Assembly (NCBI RefSeq): GCF_016745395.1
Contig: NZ_JAERVJ010000009.1
Location: 37,928 to 101,927 of the forward strand
Direction: 5' to 3'
Origin: Methylocystis sp. Sn-Cys
GTDB lineage: Bacteria; Pseudomonadota; Alphaproteobacteria; Rhizobiales; Beijerinckiaceae
DNA length: 64,000 bases
The translations under genes were made by a program, and so were the position numbers. The notes below the pieces were generated by a model, which saw only the letters and a program-made list of their open reading frames with translations, ran no database searches and was not told the origin of the DNA. This document shows positions 1 to 8,935 of this stretch, piece by piece. Every line of letters starts with the position of its first letter. The first letter of the stretch is position 1.

Positions 1-98
1 CATCCCCATGGATAACCGTCATTGCGAGGAGCGAAGCGACGAAGCAATCCAGGGCAGCGACGCAGCTCTGGATTGCTTCGCTTCGCTCGCAATGACGG
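1..98. repeat. Intergenic inverted repeat, [10 protein letters not shown] type, copy 1
   Basis: The element proper runs from about 16 to 98: a left arm beginning CCGTCATTGCGAGGAGCGAA and a right arm ending CGCTCGCAATGACGG pair into a long hairpin around a short GC-rich loop. The lead-in CATCCCCATGGATAA at 1-15 is repeated at 199-213, so this copy belongs to a tandem unit of about 198 bases. Short open frames read through it are spurious translations of the repeat. It lies downstream of the efflux operon, whose last gene ends at 374. Confidence 0.85.
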
Positions 99-198
99 AT
101 TTTGCTCAGCCGAGTGTTCCCAGCGATCTACATCGTCGCAAACAAGCGTCCCGCTTGATCTGGCGCGACGCACTCCACCTCGCGCACCCTCCACCAAC

Positions 199-296
199 AT
201 CCCCATGGATAACCGTCATTGCGAGGAGCGAAGCGACGAAGCAATCCAGGGCGGCCACCGCGGCTCTGGATTGCTTCGCTTCGCTCGCAATGACGG
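199..296. repeat. Intergenic inverted repeat, [10 protein letters not shown] type, copy 2 of the tandem
   Basis: This is the second copy of the 16-98 hairpin (arms at about 213-240 and 268-296) with the same 15-base lead-in. The unique sequence after each copy is also related (CTCAGCCG then GAGT then CTACATC then AAGCG), so the whole ~198-base unit was duplicated and then diverged, rather than two independent insertions. No gene is seen in 1-373. Confidence 0.8.
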
Positions 297-373
297 GCAT
301 GGCTCAGCCGCGAGTCCCTGCGGCCTACATCAGCGCAATCAAGCGACCGGCGTGTTTCGCTCACAATGACGGA

Positions 374-1675
374 TCACGGCGCGTAACCCTGCGCCTGATT
401 TACCCGCGACGCCGCCGCGCCCACATTCACCGAGGCGCTGGCCTGCGCGCGCTGCGCATCTAACTGCAATTGCCGCACGCGGTAGAGATCGAAGGCGCTG
501 ATCTCGCCGAGCGCGAAGGATTTGCGCGAGAGCTCGAACTGCTCATTGGCGACCGAGAGTCGCTTGTTGGCGAGGCCCGCGGCCTTCTGCGCGGCGGCGA
601 GATTGGCGCGCGCCGCCTTTATGTCGGCGAGAACGACGCGCTCGGCCTTCTCATATTCCGCCCGCGCCCGCGTCATTTCGGCGAGCGCCTCGGCCTGGCG
701 CGGCGCCTGCCGGCCTTCGGTCGGGAGCGGTATGCGAATGCGCACGCCGACGGTCGTTGCATCCGTGCGCTGATCCGTCACCGACTGCGACGGGTCGGTC
801 GAATATTGCCGATTATGCTCCTGACGGCCGAAAACGCCGACATCCGGATTGTCGATCGGCGTCGCCTCGACGAGCTGCAATTGGGTCTCGGCGCGGCGCA
901 GCGCGGCGAGCGGCGCGCGTAGCGCCGGATGATCTTCGATGTCGCCGGCGGGTTTGATCGATTCAAGGGCGCCGTCCGGCGTCGCGCCGCCGGTAAGCGC
1001 CGCATAGTTTACGCGCGCGACTTTTTCGGCGCCTTCCGCCTGCGCGAGCTCCGTCTCGGCGGCGAGCAATTCATTCTTCGCCAGCAGCGCGTCGGCCTGC
1101 GCCGCTTCGCCGAGCTCCACGCGCCGGGTCATGTCGGAGCCGATCTCGCGCGCCGTTGCGACGCGGTTGCGCGCCACGGTCGTCTCTCGCGCCGTGCGCT
1201 GCGCCGTCCACCAGGCGTCGCGCAAAAGCCCCGCGACGTCGAGCCGGCGCAGGCCGATCTTTTCCTCGATCTCGATGACGCCGCTCGAGACGGTCGCCTC
1301 CAGCGCGTCGCGCTGGCCGGGCAGCCAGAGCGGCAGGCCCGCCTCGATCTCCGTCTCATTGTAATTACGCAGATTGCCGGCGACGGCGTTGCGCTGCGTT
1401 CCGCCGATATAAGGCGAGCCGGGCGAGATCGAGCGCGTCGTGGCGTAGCGCGCCGAGACCGCGCCGAATTGCGCCGCCAGCGCCCTGCTCTGCGCGTCGA
1501 TCGCCACCGCCATGTCGAGATGGCGCACCAGCGCATGGCCGAGCGGCTTCTTGCTCTTCTTTTGGCTGGCGCCGTCGATGTTTCTCGCCGTCACTTCGCC
1601 GCGCGGCTGCGGCGCGGCGAAGGCGGGGCCCGCGAGCCCGAGTATCAAAGCGGCGAGAAGCGGCGCGCCGGTCAT
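374..1675 (-). CDS. czcC: Outer-membrane channel of RND heavy-metal efflux pump (CzcC/TolC family)
   Basis: 433-residue TolC-type outer-membrane factor that would give the RND pump its exit through the outer membrane. An N-terminal signal peptide (MTGAPLLAALILGLAGPAFA) is followed by long Ala/Glu/Arg-rich helices typical of the two outer-membrane-efflux repeats, for example the segment around residues 100-230 and the C-terminal helix ending in VNQAQGYAP. The open frame continues far upstream to 2914, but that part is antisense to the pump gene; the ATG at 1675 is chosen because it gives the signal peptide and overlaps the pump stop codon by 4 bases (ATGA), implying translational coupling. It is last in the operon adaptor-pump-channel. 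The family is clear; the metal is not. Confidence 0.85.
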   Translation of the reverse strand: MTGAPLLAALILGLAGPAFAAPQPRGEVTARNIDGASQKKSKKPLGHALVRHLDMAVAIDAQSRALAAQFGAVSARYATTRSISPGSPYIGGTQRNAVAGNLRNYNETEIEAGLPLWLPGQRDALEATVSSGVIEIEEKIGLRRLDVAGLLRDAWWTAQRTARETTVARNRVATAREIGSDMTRRVELGEAAQADALLAKNELLAAETELAQAEGAEKVARVNYAALTGGATPDGALESIKPAGDIEDHPALRAPLAALRRAETQLQLVEATPIDNPDVGVFGRQEHNRQYSTDPSQSVTDQRTDATTVGVRIRIPLPTEGRQAPRQAEALAEMTRARAEYEKAERVVLADIKAARANLAAAQKAAGLANKRLSVANEQFELSRKSFALGEISAFDLYRVRQLQLDAQRAQASASVNVGAAASRVNQAQGYAP

Positions 1676-4600
1676 AGCGAAGCCGTTCTCTGCACGGCGA
1701 TGCTGTTGCGCTTCCTGCGCAAGCGCCAGCTCATGGCCCGATCGTAGAGGATCGGCAGCAGCACGAGCGTCAGCGTGGTCGCCGTGATGAGGCCGCCGAT
1801 AACGACGATCGCCAGCGGGCGCTGGATCTCGGCGCCCGGCCCCGTCGCGAAGAGGAAGGGGATGAGGCCGAAAGCGGCGATCGTCGCCGTGAGAGTCACC
1901 GGACGCATGCGGCGGCGCGCGCCCTCGACCACGGCGTCGCGCGTCGTCCCCACGCCCTCGGCCATCAGCTTGTTGATGTAGGAGATGAGCACAACGCCGT
2001 TCAGCACCGCAATGCCGATGAGCGCGATGAAGCCGACCGAGGCCGGCACGGAGAGAAACTCTCCGGAGAGCCAGAGCGCGAGAATGCCGCCGATCGCCGC
2101 GAAAGGCACGTTGCAAAAGACGAGCGTCGCCTGCAGCGCGGAATTGAAGGTGAAGTAGAGCAGCAGGAAGATCAAAGCGAGCGCGATGGGCACGACGATC
2201 GCAAGGCGCGCCGACGCGCGCTGCTGGTTCTCGAACTGGCCGCCCCATTGATAGGCGTAGCCCCTTGGCGTCGTCACATGATGCGCCACCGCGGCTTTGG
2301 CGTCGTCGACGAAGCCGACGAGATCGCGGCCCTCGACATTGGCGAGCACCGTCGCGAAGCGTCGGCCTTCCTCGCGAATGACCTGAATGGGGCCGTTCTC
2401 GATCTTTACGTCGGCAAGCTGAGACAGCTCGACGACCTTCCCGTCGTTCGACACCATCGGCAAGCGCGCGAAATCGACGGAGGAGCGCCGCGAGGTTTCG
2501 GAGCCGCGCACGACCAGCGGCGTGCGAATGGGCCCTTCGAGCACGATGCCGACCTGTTGCCCGTCGACCCAGACGCGCAAGGCGTCCTGAATATCGCTGG
2601 CGTCGAGGCCGAAACGCCCCGCCGCCAGCCTGTCGACGCGCGCCGTCAGATAACGCATCCCGTCGTTCTGCAGCGCGAACACGTCGCGCGCGCCGGGGAT
2701 CGTCTTCAACTGCGCCGCGACGTCGCGCGCGAGGCGGTTCAATTCGTTGATGTCGTCGCCGAAGATCTTCACCACCACGTCGCCGCGCGCGCCGATGATC
2801 ATCTCCTGCACGCGCATGTCGATGGGTTGCGAGAAAGCGTAGGAAATGCCCGGGATGCCGTCGAGCACGGCTCTGATCTCGTCCAGGAGCCAGTCCATGC
2901 CGCGCCCGCGCCATTCCTTCTGCGGCGCAAGGGTGAGGAAATTATCGGTCTCGTTGAGGCCGACCGGATCGATGCCGAGCTCATCGGCGCCGGCGCGCGC
3001 CATCATGCCTTTCACCTCCGGCACTTTCGTCATGATCTCGCGCTGAATGCGGCGGTCGGTTTCCGCCGCGACGGCGACGCTGATCGTCGGATGTTTGCGG
3101 ATGGTAATGACAGGCGTGCCCTCGTTCATCACCGGCATGAAGGTCTGGCCGATTCTCGACCCCGCCACGCCGGCGATCGCAAGCCCGCCCAGAGCGATGG
3201 CCGCGACGACGAGCGGCCGCGCCAGCGCGCGCTGCAAAAGCGGCTCGTAGATCGCGGCGATTTTGCGGACGAGCCACGGCTCCCCGCCGTGGCCGGGCCG
3301 CAGCAGGGTGGCGCTGAGCGCCGGAACGACGGTGAGAGAAAGCAGCAAGGCCGAGCCCAGGGCAAAGGCGATGGTGAGCGCGACCGGCGCAAAAAGCCGT
3401 CCCTCCAGCCCTTCGAGCGACAGCAGCGGCAGGAAGACCGTGACGATGATGACGACGCCCGAGACAAGCGGCGGCGCCACTTCGCGCGTCGCCTCGAAGG
3501 TCATGAACACGCGGTCGGCGAAGCTTGCGTCATGCGCGTCCGCGAGCCGATGCTCGACATTCTCCACGACAACCACCGCGCAGTCGACGAGAAGGCCGAT
3601 GGCGATCGCGAGACCGCCGAGCGACATGATATTGGCCGAAAGCCCCCACCACCTCATGACGCCGAAGGTGGCGAGCGCCGCAAGCGGCAGGATCACCGAA
3701 ACCACGAGCGCCGCGCGGAGATTGCCGAGAAACAGAACCAGCAGGATCACCACCAGCACAATGGCCTCGATCAGCACCTTCTGAACGGTCCAGACGGCTT
3801 TGCCGATCAGCTCGCTGCGATCGTAGAAAATCTCGATCGTCACGCCCTTGGGCAGCGTCGGCGCAAGCTCGGCGAGCCGCGTCTTCACCCCGGAAACGAC
3901 CGTGCGCGCGTCGGCGCCGCGCAGGCCCAGAACCAGCCCCCAGACCGCCTCTTCCTGGCCGTTGCGGCTGACGACGCCGTTGCGCGGCAGGGCGCCGTTG
4001 CGCACTTCCGCCACGTCGCCGACGCGAACGACGCCGGTGGGGCGCGCCGCGATCACGACCGAGCGAATATCCTCCAGCGAGCGCAGCCTTCCCTCGGCGC
4101 GCACCAGCAGCGCTTCCTCGCCGTCCTGCACGCGGCCGGCGCCGTCGTTTCTATTATTGTCCTTGAGAGCCGATTCCAGCATCTCGACCGTGACGCCGCG
4201 CGCCGCCATGGCCGAGGGCGACGGCGCCACCTCGAAGGTGCGCACATAGCCGCCGAGAACATTGAGATCGGCGACGCCGGGCAGGCCGCGTATCGCCGGG
4301 CGGATGGTGAAGTCGAAGAGGCTTCTCTGCTCCTTCGGCGTGAGATCGCCGCCGACGATGGTGAACATCACCATCTCGCCCAGCGGCGTGACGATGGGCG
4401 CCAGCCCGCCGGATGCGCCCGCGGGCAATTGATCCTGGACTTGCGAGAGGCGCTCGTTGACCTGCGCGCGCGCCCAGTAAATATCCGTCCCCTCCGCGAA
4501 TTCGAAGGTGATCAGCGCGATCGAATAGCGCGTCGTCGAGCGCATATGCGTCAGCGAGGGAATGCCCTTGGCGGCGATTTCGATCGGCGCGGTGACGCGC

Positions 4601-4788
4601 GCCTCCAGCTCTTCGGGCGTCAGGCCCGGGGCGCGCATGGCGACAAGAACCTGCACGGGCGCGACGTCGGGAAAAGCGTCGATCGGGAGCCTCAGATAGC
4701 TCACGGCGCCCCAGGCGGCGACAAAGAGCGCGCAGAGGAAGGTAATCAGCCGCTGACGCAGCGAGAAGTGGATCAACTGCTCTAGCAT
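1672..4788 (-). CDS. czcA: Heavy-metal efflux RND pump, CzcA/CusA family
   Basis: 1038-residue inner-membrane proton antiporter of the HME-RND class, the usual length. The first transmembrane helix follows MLEQLIHFSLRQRLITF; two large periplasmic loops and a 12-helix layout are evident. The TM4 signature reads AIAIGLLVDCAVVVVEN (about residues 388-405), carrying the conserved Asp and Glu of HME pumps but matching neither the classic CzcA (DFG...VDGAV) nor CusA (VDAA.VMIEN) form exactly. The second porter loop has LGIDPVGLNETDNF and the PIDMRVQEMI segment found in metal pumps. It is flanked by its own adaptor (4 bases upstream) and channel (overlapping downstream). Substrate class (Zn/Co/Cd/Ni versus Cu/Ag) cannot be fixed from this; the symbol denotes family only. 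Confidence 0.88.
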   Translation of the reverse strand: MLEQLIHFSLRQRLITFLCALFVAAWGAVSYLRLPIDAFPDVAPVQVLVAMRAPGLTPEELEARVTAPIEIAAKGIPSLTHMRSTTRYSIALITFEFAEGTDIYWARAQVNERLSQVQDQLPAGASGGLAPIVTPLGEMVMFTIVGGDLTPKEQRSLFDFTIRPAIRGLPGVADLNVLGGYVRTFEVAPSPSAMAARGVTVEMLESALKDNNRNDGAGRVQDGEEALLVRAEGRLRSLEDIRSVVIAARPTGVVRVGDVAEVRNGALPRNGVVSRNGQEEAVWGLVLGLRGADARTVVSGVKTRLAELAPTLPKGVTIEIFYDRSELIGKAVWTVQKVLIEAIVLVVILLVLFLGNLRAALVVSVILPLAALATFGVMRWWGLSANIMSLGGLAIAIGLLVDCAVVVVENVEHRLADAHDASFADRVFMTFEATREVAPPLVSGVVIIVTVFLPLLSLEGLEGRLFAPVALTIAFALGSALLLSLTVVPALSATLLRPGHGGEPWLVRKIAAIYEPLLQRALARPLVVAAIALGGLAIAGVAGSRIGQTFMPVMNEGTPVITIRKHPTISVAVAAETDRRIQREIMTKVPEVKGMMARAGADELGIDPVGLNETDNFLTLAPQKEWRGRGMDWLLDEIRAVLDGIPGISYAFSQPIDMRVQEMIIGARGDVVVKIFGDDINELNRLARDVAAQLKTIPGARDVFALQNDGMRYLTARVDRLAAGRFGLDASDIQDALRVWVDGQQVGIVLEGPIRTPLVVRGSETSRRSSVDFARLPMVSNDGKVVELSQLADVKIENGPIQVIREEGRRFATVLANVEGRDLVGFVDDAKAAVAHHVTTPRGYAYQWGGQFENQQRASARLAIVVPIALALIFLLLYFTFNSALQATLVFCNVPFAAIGGILALWLSGEFLSVPASVGFIALIGIAVLNGVVLISYINKLMAEGVGTTRDAVVEGARRRMRPVTLTATIAAFGLIPFLFATGPGAEIQRPLAIVVIGGLITATTLTLVLLPILYDRAMSWRLRRKRNSIAVQRTASL

Positions 4789-4792
4789 GTCG

Positions 4793-5914
4793 TCATGGGC
4801 TCTCGGTCTTCGCGAGTTCGGCGAGGAGCGTCAGAAGACCATGCACGGCCACACGCTGGCCGACCGCGAGCTCTCCCTGCACCGAGGCGAACTGCGGCGT
4901 CTCGGAGACGAGCGTCACCGGTACGGCGCGGAAGCCCTGAGGAGAACGCACGAAGACCCAGCTATGGTTGAGATAGCTCGCCACGGCGTCGGCGGACACG
5001 CGCCACTGCGAGGCGTCGGCGCCTTTCACGCGCAGGATCGCCTGCAGCGCCTGCCCCGGCCGCAAGGAGCTTTTCCCGGGGTGGAACTCCGCCACCGCCG
5101 TCACCGATTGCGTGGCCTGGTCGACGGTGTGGCCGACGCGAATGAGACGTCCCGCGAGATCGATCGACGGCAGAAGCACGCGATCGACGCTCCCGAGCGC
5201 CGCGACGCGGCCGAGCGGCGCCTGCAGATTGACCCAGATGGGGTCGAGGCGCGCAATGGTGACGAGCGGCGCCGAGGCCTGCACGCGCTCGCCCGTCGTG
5301 CCGTGCCGCTGCAGGATGGTTCCGCTGATCGGCGCGCGCACCAGAAGCGCGCTCGCGAGCTTGCGGTCCTTGCGCAATTGCGCGACATCGGCCTCGCTCA
5401 TGCCGGAAAGGGTGAGGATCTGGCCCCGCTCCTCCAATGTCGCGCGCGCCTGAACGGCTTCGGCGCGGGTGATGATGAGCCGCCGCTCGGCGATGATGTG
5501 CTCCTTGAAGAGCTGCTCGTCGCGGCGCAGCTTCTCGGTGGCGAGATCGGCGTCGGAGACGGCGTGCAGAAAGGCGCGCTGCGCCTCGACCAGCTCCGAG
5601 GAGCGCAGCGTCGCGATCGGATCGCCCTCCTTCACATCCTCGTCGGGCGCGACGAGCAGGGTCTCGACAAGGCCCGCGGCCGGCGCGGCGACCACGCGGA
5701 GCTGCTGCGGCGGCACGGTCACAACGCCCGGCACGACGATCTCTCCGGCCCCGGTTTCCGCTTCGACCGGCTGCGTCTCGACGCCAGCGGCGCGTATCTG
5801 CTCCTCGCTGAGCGGCACGAGAATCTCCTGAGGCGCCGCGGCTGGCGGCGCGCCGAAAGCGTCCGGCGCGCCGCCAGCCGCGAGAACGAGAGTCAGGAAA
5901 AGCTTTCGCCACAT
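4793..5914 (-). CDS. czcB: RND efflux periplasmic adaptor (membrane fusion protein)
   Basis: 373-residue adaptor linking the RND pump to the outer-membrane channel. It begins with a signal peptide (cleavage near residues 21-25, Ala/Pro-rich after it), then a barrel-sandwich lipoyl-like half (VVAAPAAGLVETLLVAPDED), an alpha-helical hairpin around residues 110-190, the second lipoyl half (LVRAPISGTILQRHG) and beta-barrel/MP domains to the end. There is no obvious N-terminal or C-terminal His-rich metal chaperone stretch, unlike many CzcB proteins. First gene of the three-gene operon; the pump starts 4 bases after its stop. No strong Shine-Dalgarno is visible before the chosen ATG, so the start is only moderately sure. 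Confidence 0.85.
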   Translation of the reverse strand: MWRKLFLTLVLAAGGAPDAFGAPPAAAPQEILVPLSEEQIRAAGVETQPVEAETGAGEIVVPGVVTVPPQQLRVVAAPAAGLVETLLVAPDEDVKEGDPIATLRSSELVEAQRAFLHAVSDADLATEKLRRDEQLFKEHIIAERRLIITRAEAVQARATLEERGQILTLSGMSEADVAQLRKDRKLASALLVRAPISGTILQRHGTTGERVQASAPLVTIARLDPIWVNLQAPLGRVAALGSVDRVLLPSIDLAGRLIRVGHTVDQATQSVTAVAEFHPGKSSLRPGQALQAILRVKGADASQWRVSADAVASYLNHSWVFVRSPQGFRAVPVTLVSETPQFASVQGELAVGQRVAVHGLLTLLAELAKTESP

Positions 5915-6163
5915 GGGGAGAGACGCACCGGCTTAGAGCGAAAACGGCGCCAAGCGAGCGAAGGCGTCGGTCGGCGGATCGGAGGAAGCTCGGGGCGACT
6001 TTGCCCGCCAATGGCCGCCGGCTCAAGGCCTACCAAATCTTTGCCGTGAGTTTCCAATTAAAAATTCGTCACCCCGCCGCCCTGGCGCGGGCGCGGCCGG
6101 TCGCAAATCTTGCATAGCCGCCTATATTCGTCCGAAGCTCCGATTCCCTGCCTAGAGGTTTTC

Positions 6164-8812
6164 ATGCGCCACCCCTCCAATGTCGCCGTCCGCCTTGCAG
6201 ACTATCGCCCCGCCGACTTTCTGATCGACACTGTGGCGCTCGATATTTCCCTTCACCGGACGCAGACCAAGGTGGTTTCGCGGCTCGCGCTGCGCCGCAA
6301 TCCCAAGGGCGCGCCCGGCGCGCCGCTCGTCCTCGACGGCGACGAGCTGAGCCTCGTGAGCGTCAAGCTCGACGGGCGCCCGCTCGGCGCGCAGGACTAT
6401 ACGGCGACGCCCGATCAGCTCACCCTCACGGCGGTTCCCGAGGCGCCCTTCACGCTCGAGATCGAGACGCGGGTGGACCCGACCGCCAATACCCAGCTCT
6501 CGGGCCTTTATCGCTCGGGCTCGGCCTATTGCACGCAATGCGAAGCGGAAGGCTTCCGCCGCATCACTTATTTCCTCGACCGCCCCGACGTGCTCAGCGT
6601 CTATACGACCCGCATCGACGCCGATAAGAGCGAGGCGCCGATCCTGCTTTCCAACGGCAATCCCGGCGAGACGGGAGATCTTGCCGGCGGCCGCCATTAC
6701 GCCGTCTGGCATGACCCCTTCCCCAAGCCCTCTTATCTCTTCGCGCTCGTCGGCGGCGACCTCGGCGTGGTGCGCGATCATTTCCAGACCATGTCCGGCC
6801 GCGAGGTGGCGCTCGCCATTCACGTCGAGCACGGCAAGGAGGCGCGCGCCGAATACGCCATGGATGCCCTGAAGCGCTCGATGCATTGGGACGAGGAGAA
6901 ATTCGGCCGCGAATATGATCTCGACGTCTTCAACATCGTCGCCGTCTCCGATTTCAATATGGGCGCGATGGAGAACAAGGGCCTCAACATCTTCAACGAC
7001 AAATATGTGCTCGCCTCGCCCGAGACGGCGACCGACGTCGATTACGCCGGCATCGAGGCGGTGATCGCGCACGAATACTTCCACAACTGGACCGGCAACC
7101 GCATCACCTGCCGCGACTGGTTCCAGCTCTGCCTCAAGGAAGGGCTGACCGTCTTCCGCGATCAGGAATTTTCCGCCGACATGCGCTCGCGCGCGGTCGA
7201 GCGCATCGGCGACGTGCGAGGCCTGCGGCTGGCGCAATTCCCGGAAGACGCGGGGCCGCTCGCGCATCCGGTGCGGCCGGAGGTCTATCACGAGATCAAC
7301 AACTTCTACACGGCGACCGTCTATGAGAAAGGCGCCGAGATCGTCCGCATGCTGCGCACGCTGATCGGAGACGAGTCTTTCCGCCGCGGCATGGATATTT
7401 ACTTCGAACGCTTCGACGGCACGGCGGCGACGGTCGAGGATTTCCTGTCCTGCTTCGCCGAGGCTTCCGGTCGCGACCTCTCGCATTTCGCGCTCTGGTA
7501 CAGCCAGGCCGGCACGCCCGTGCTCTCGACAGAAGGCGCCTATGACCAAAACGCGAAGACCTTTGCTTTGACGCTGCGTCAGGAGATCGCGCCGACGCCC
7601 GGCCAGCAGGAGAAAAAGCCGGCCGTCATTCCCGTCGCCCTCGCGCTCTTCGGCCAGAACGGCGAAAAGCTCGACCTCGAAAGCGCGGATGCGCGTCCCG
7701 ACGAATTGGCGCGCGGATTGTTCGAACTCTCCAACTCCGCCAGAACCGTCACCTTCAAGAACATTCCCTCGCAGCCGGTCGTCTCGGCGCTGCGGGGCTT
7801 CTCCGCGCCCGTGCGGCTCGAGCCGGCGCCGGAGAGCGCCGCTCTCGAAAAGCTGCTCGCCTGCGACGACGATCCCTTCAACCGTTGGCAGGCGGCGCAG
7901 AGCCTGGCGCTGCGGGCGATCTTCGCGCGCGTCGACGCCGCCCGCGCCGGCGCGCCGCTCCCCGCTGCGCCGGGCTACGTCGCGGCGCTGCGCACGATCC
8001 TGAGCGGCGCCGACGCCGATCCCGCCTTCGCCGCCCAAGCGCTGTCGCTCCCCTCGGAAACCGATCTCGCGCGCGAAGCGGGCTCGAACGTCGACCCCGA
8101 CGAACTCTTCGCCGCACGCTTCGGACTGCGCGAGGAGATCGGCCGCGCGCTGGCCTCTGAGGCGGAAGCGATCTATGCGCGCCTCTCTGAGGCCGGCCCC
8201 TATAGCCCCGACGCCGCCAGCGCCGGCCGCCGCTCGCTGAAAACGGTCGCGCTCGATCTCGTCGCCGCCGGCGATCCCGCAAAGGGCTCGGCGCTGGCGG
8301 AGAGTCAATTTGCCGCGGCCGGCAATATGACCGACCGTCTCGCCGCGCTCGCGCTCCTTGCGCTTCTCGGCGGCGACGCGCGCGAAAAAGCTTTCGCGGC
8401 CTTTTACGCGCAGTTCGAGGGCGACGCGCTCGTCATCGACAAATGGTTCGCGCTGCAGGCGACGATCCCCGAACCCGCAACGACGCAGCGCGTCATCGAC
8501 CTCATGTCGCATCCCGACTTCTCGCTGAGCAATCCCAATCGCGTGCGCTCGCTGATCGGCGTGTTCGCCAACGCCAATCTCACCCGCTTCCATGCGCTCG
8601 ACGGCTCCGGCTACGATCTTCTCACGAAGATCATTCTGGAGCTCGATCCAAAGAACCCGCAGGTCGCCGCGCGGCTTCTGTCGTCGCTGCGCTCCTGGCG
8701 AACAATGGAGCCGCGGCGGCGCGCTTTGATCGAGGCGCGTTTGCGCCGGATCGTTGCGCAGGAAGGGCTTTCCGCCGACACGAAAGACATTGCGACGCGC
8801 GCGCTCGCTTGA
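6164..8812 (+). CDS. pepN: Aminopeptidase N (M1 family)
   Basis: 882-residue cytosolic zinc aminopeptidase that removes N-terminal amino acids from peptides; E. coli PepN is 870. The exopeptidase signature GAMEN lies in NMGAMENKGLNIF (about residue 266) and the zinc site is HEYFHNW (about 302-308), with the third ligand Glu 18 residues on in LKEGLTVFRDQEF, giving HExxH-x18-E. The C-terminal helical domain is complete. An upstream in-frame ATG exists at 6110, but the start at 6164 (MRHPSNVAVRLADYRPADF) has AGAGGT about 6 bases ahead and matches the normal family N-terminus. It stands alone, with the divergent efflux operon upstream. Confidence 0.95.
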   Translation: MRHPSNVAVRLADYRPADFLIDTVALDISLHRTQTKVVSRLALRRNPKGAPGAPLVLDGDELSLVSVKLDGRPLGAQDYTATPDQLTLTAVPEAPFTLEIETRVDPTANTQLSGLYRSGSAYCTQCEAEGFRRITYFLDRPDVLSVYTTRIDADKSEAPILLSNGNPGETGDLAGGRHYAVWHDPFPKPSYLFALVGGDLGVVRDHFQTMSGREVALAIHVEHGKEARAEYAMDALKRSMHWDEEKFGREYDLDVFNIVAVSDFNMGAMENKGLNIFNDKYVLASPETATDVDYAGIEAVIAHEYFHNWTGNRITCRDWFQLCLKEGLTVFRDQEFSADMRSRAVERIGDVRGLRLAQFPEDAGPLAHPVRPEVYHEINNFYTATVYEKGAEIVRMLRTLIGDESFRRGMDIYFERFDGTAATVEDFLSCFAEASGRDLSHFALWYSQAGTPVLSTEGAYDQNAKTFALTLRQEIAPTPGQQEKKPAVIPVALALFGQNGEKLDLESADARPDELARGLFELSNSARTVTFKNIPSQPVVSALRGFSAPVRLEPAPESAALEKLLACDDDPFNRWQAAQSLALRAIFARVDAARAGAPLPAAPGYVAALRTILSGADADPAFAAQALSLPSETDLAREAGSNVDPDELFAARFGLREEIGRALASEAEAIYARLSEAGPYSPDAASAGRRSLKTVALDLVAAGDPAKGSALAESQFAAAGNMTDRLAALALLALLGGDAREKAFAAFYAQFEGDALVIDKWFALQATIPEPATTQRVIDLMSHPDFSLSNPNRVRSLIGVFANANLTRFHALDGSGYDLLTKIILELDPKNPQVAARLLSSLRSWRTMEPRRRALIEARLRRIVAQEGLSADTKDIATRALA

Positions 8813-8935
8813 AACTTACCAAAGGCGTTAACCGCTCATTAAGCATCTGGACAATTTGCGCCCAAAGGATTCGAATGAAGGTGATTCGAGCGCGCAATCG
8901 CTCGGTTTCAGGATCGCCAGATTTCGGAGAATTGG

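Noticed and set aside
1-300. CRISPR array at the left edge
   Set aside because: Only two hairpin copies ~198 bases apart, with long related spacers, not short regular repeats.
1676-2914. Upstream part of the frame that ends in the efflux channel gene
   Set aside because: It is open only because it lies in another frame of the RND pump gene; Arg/Ala-rich, no family features, and the channel has its own signal peptide and ATG at 1675.
2248-4785. Plus-strand 845-codon frame opposite the RND pump
   Set aside because: Antisense shadow caused by GC-rich third positions; His/Arg/Asp-rich with no domain, while the minus-strand frame has the full RND signature.
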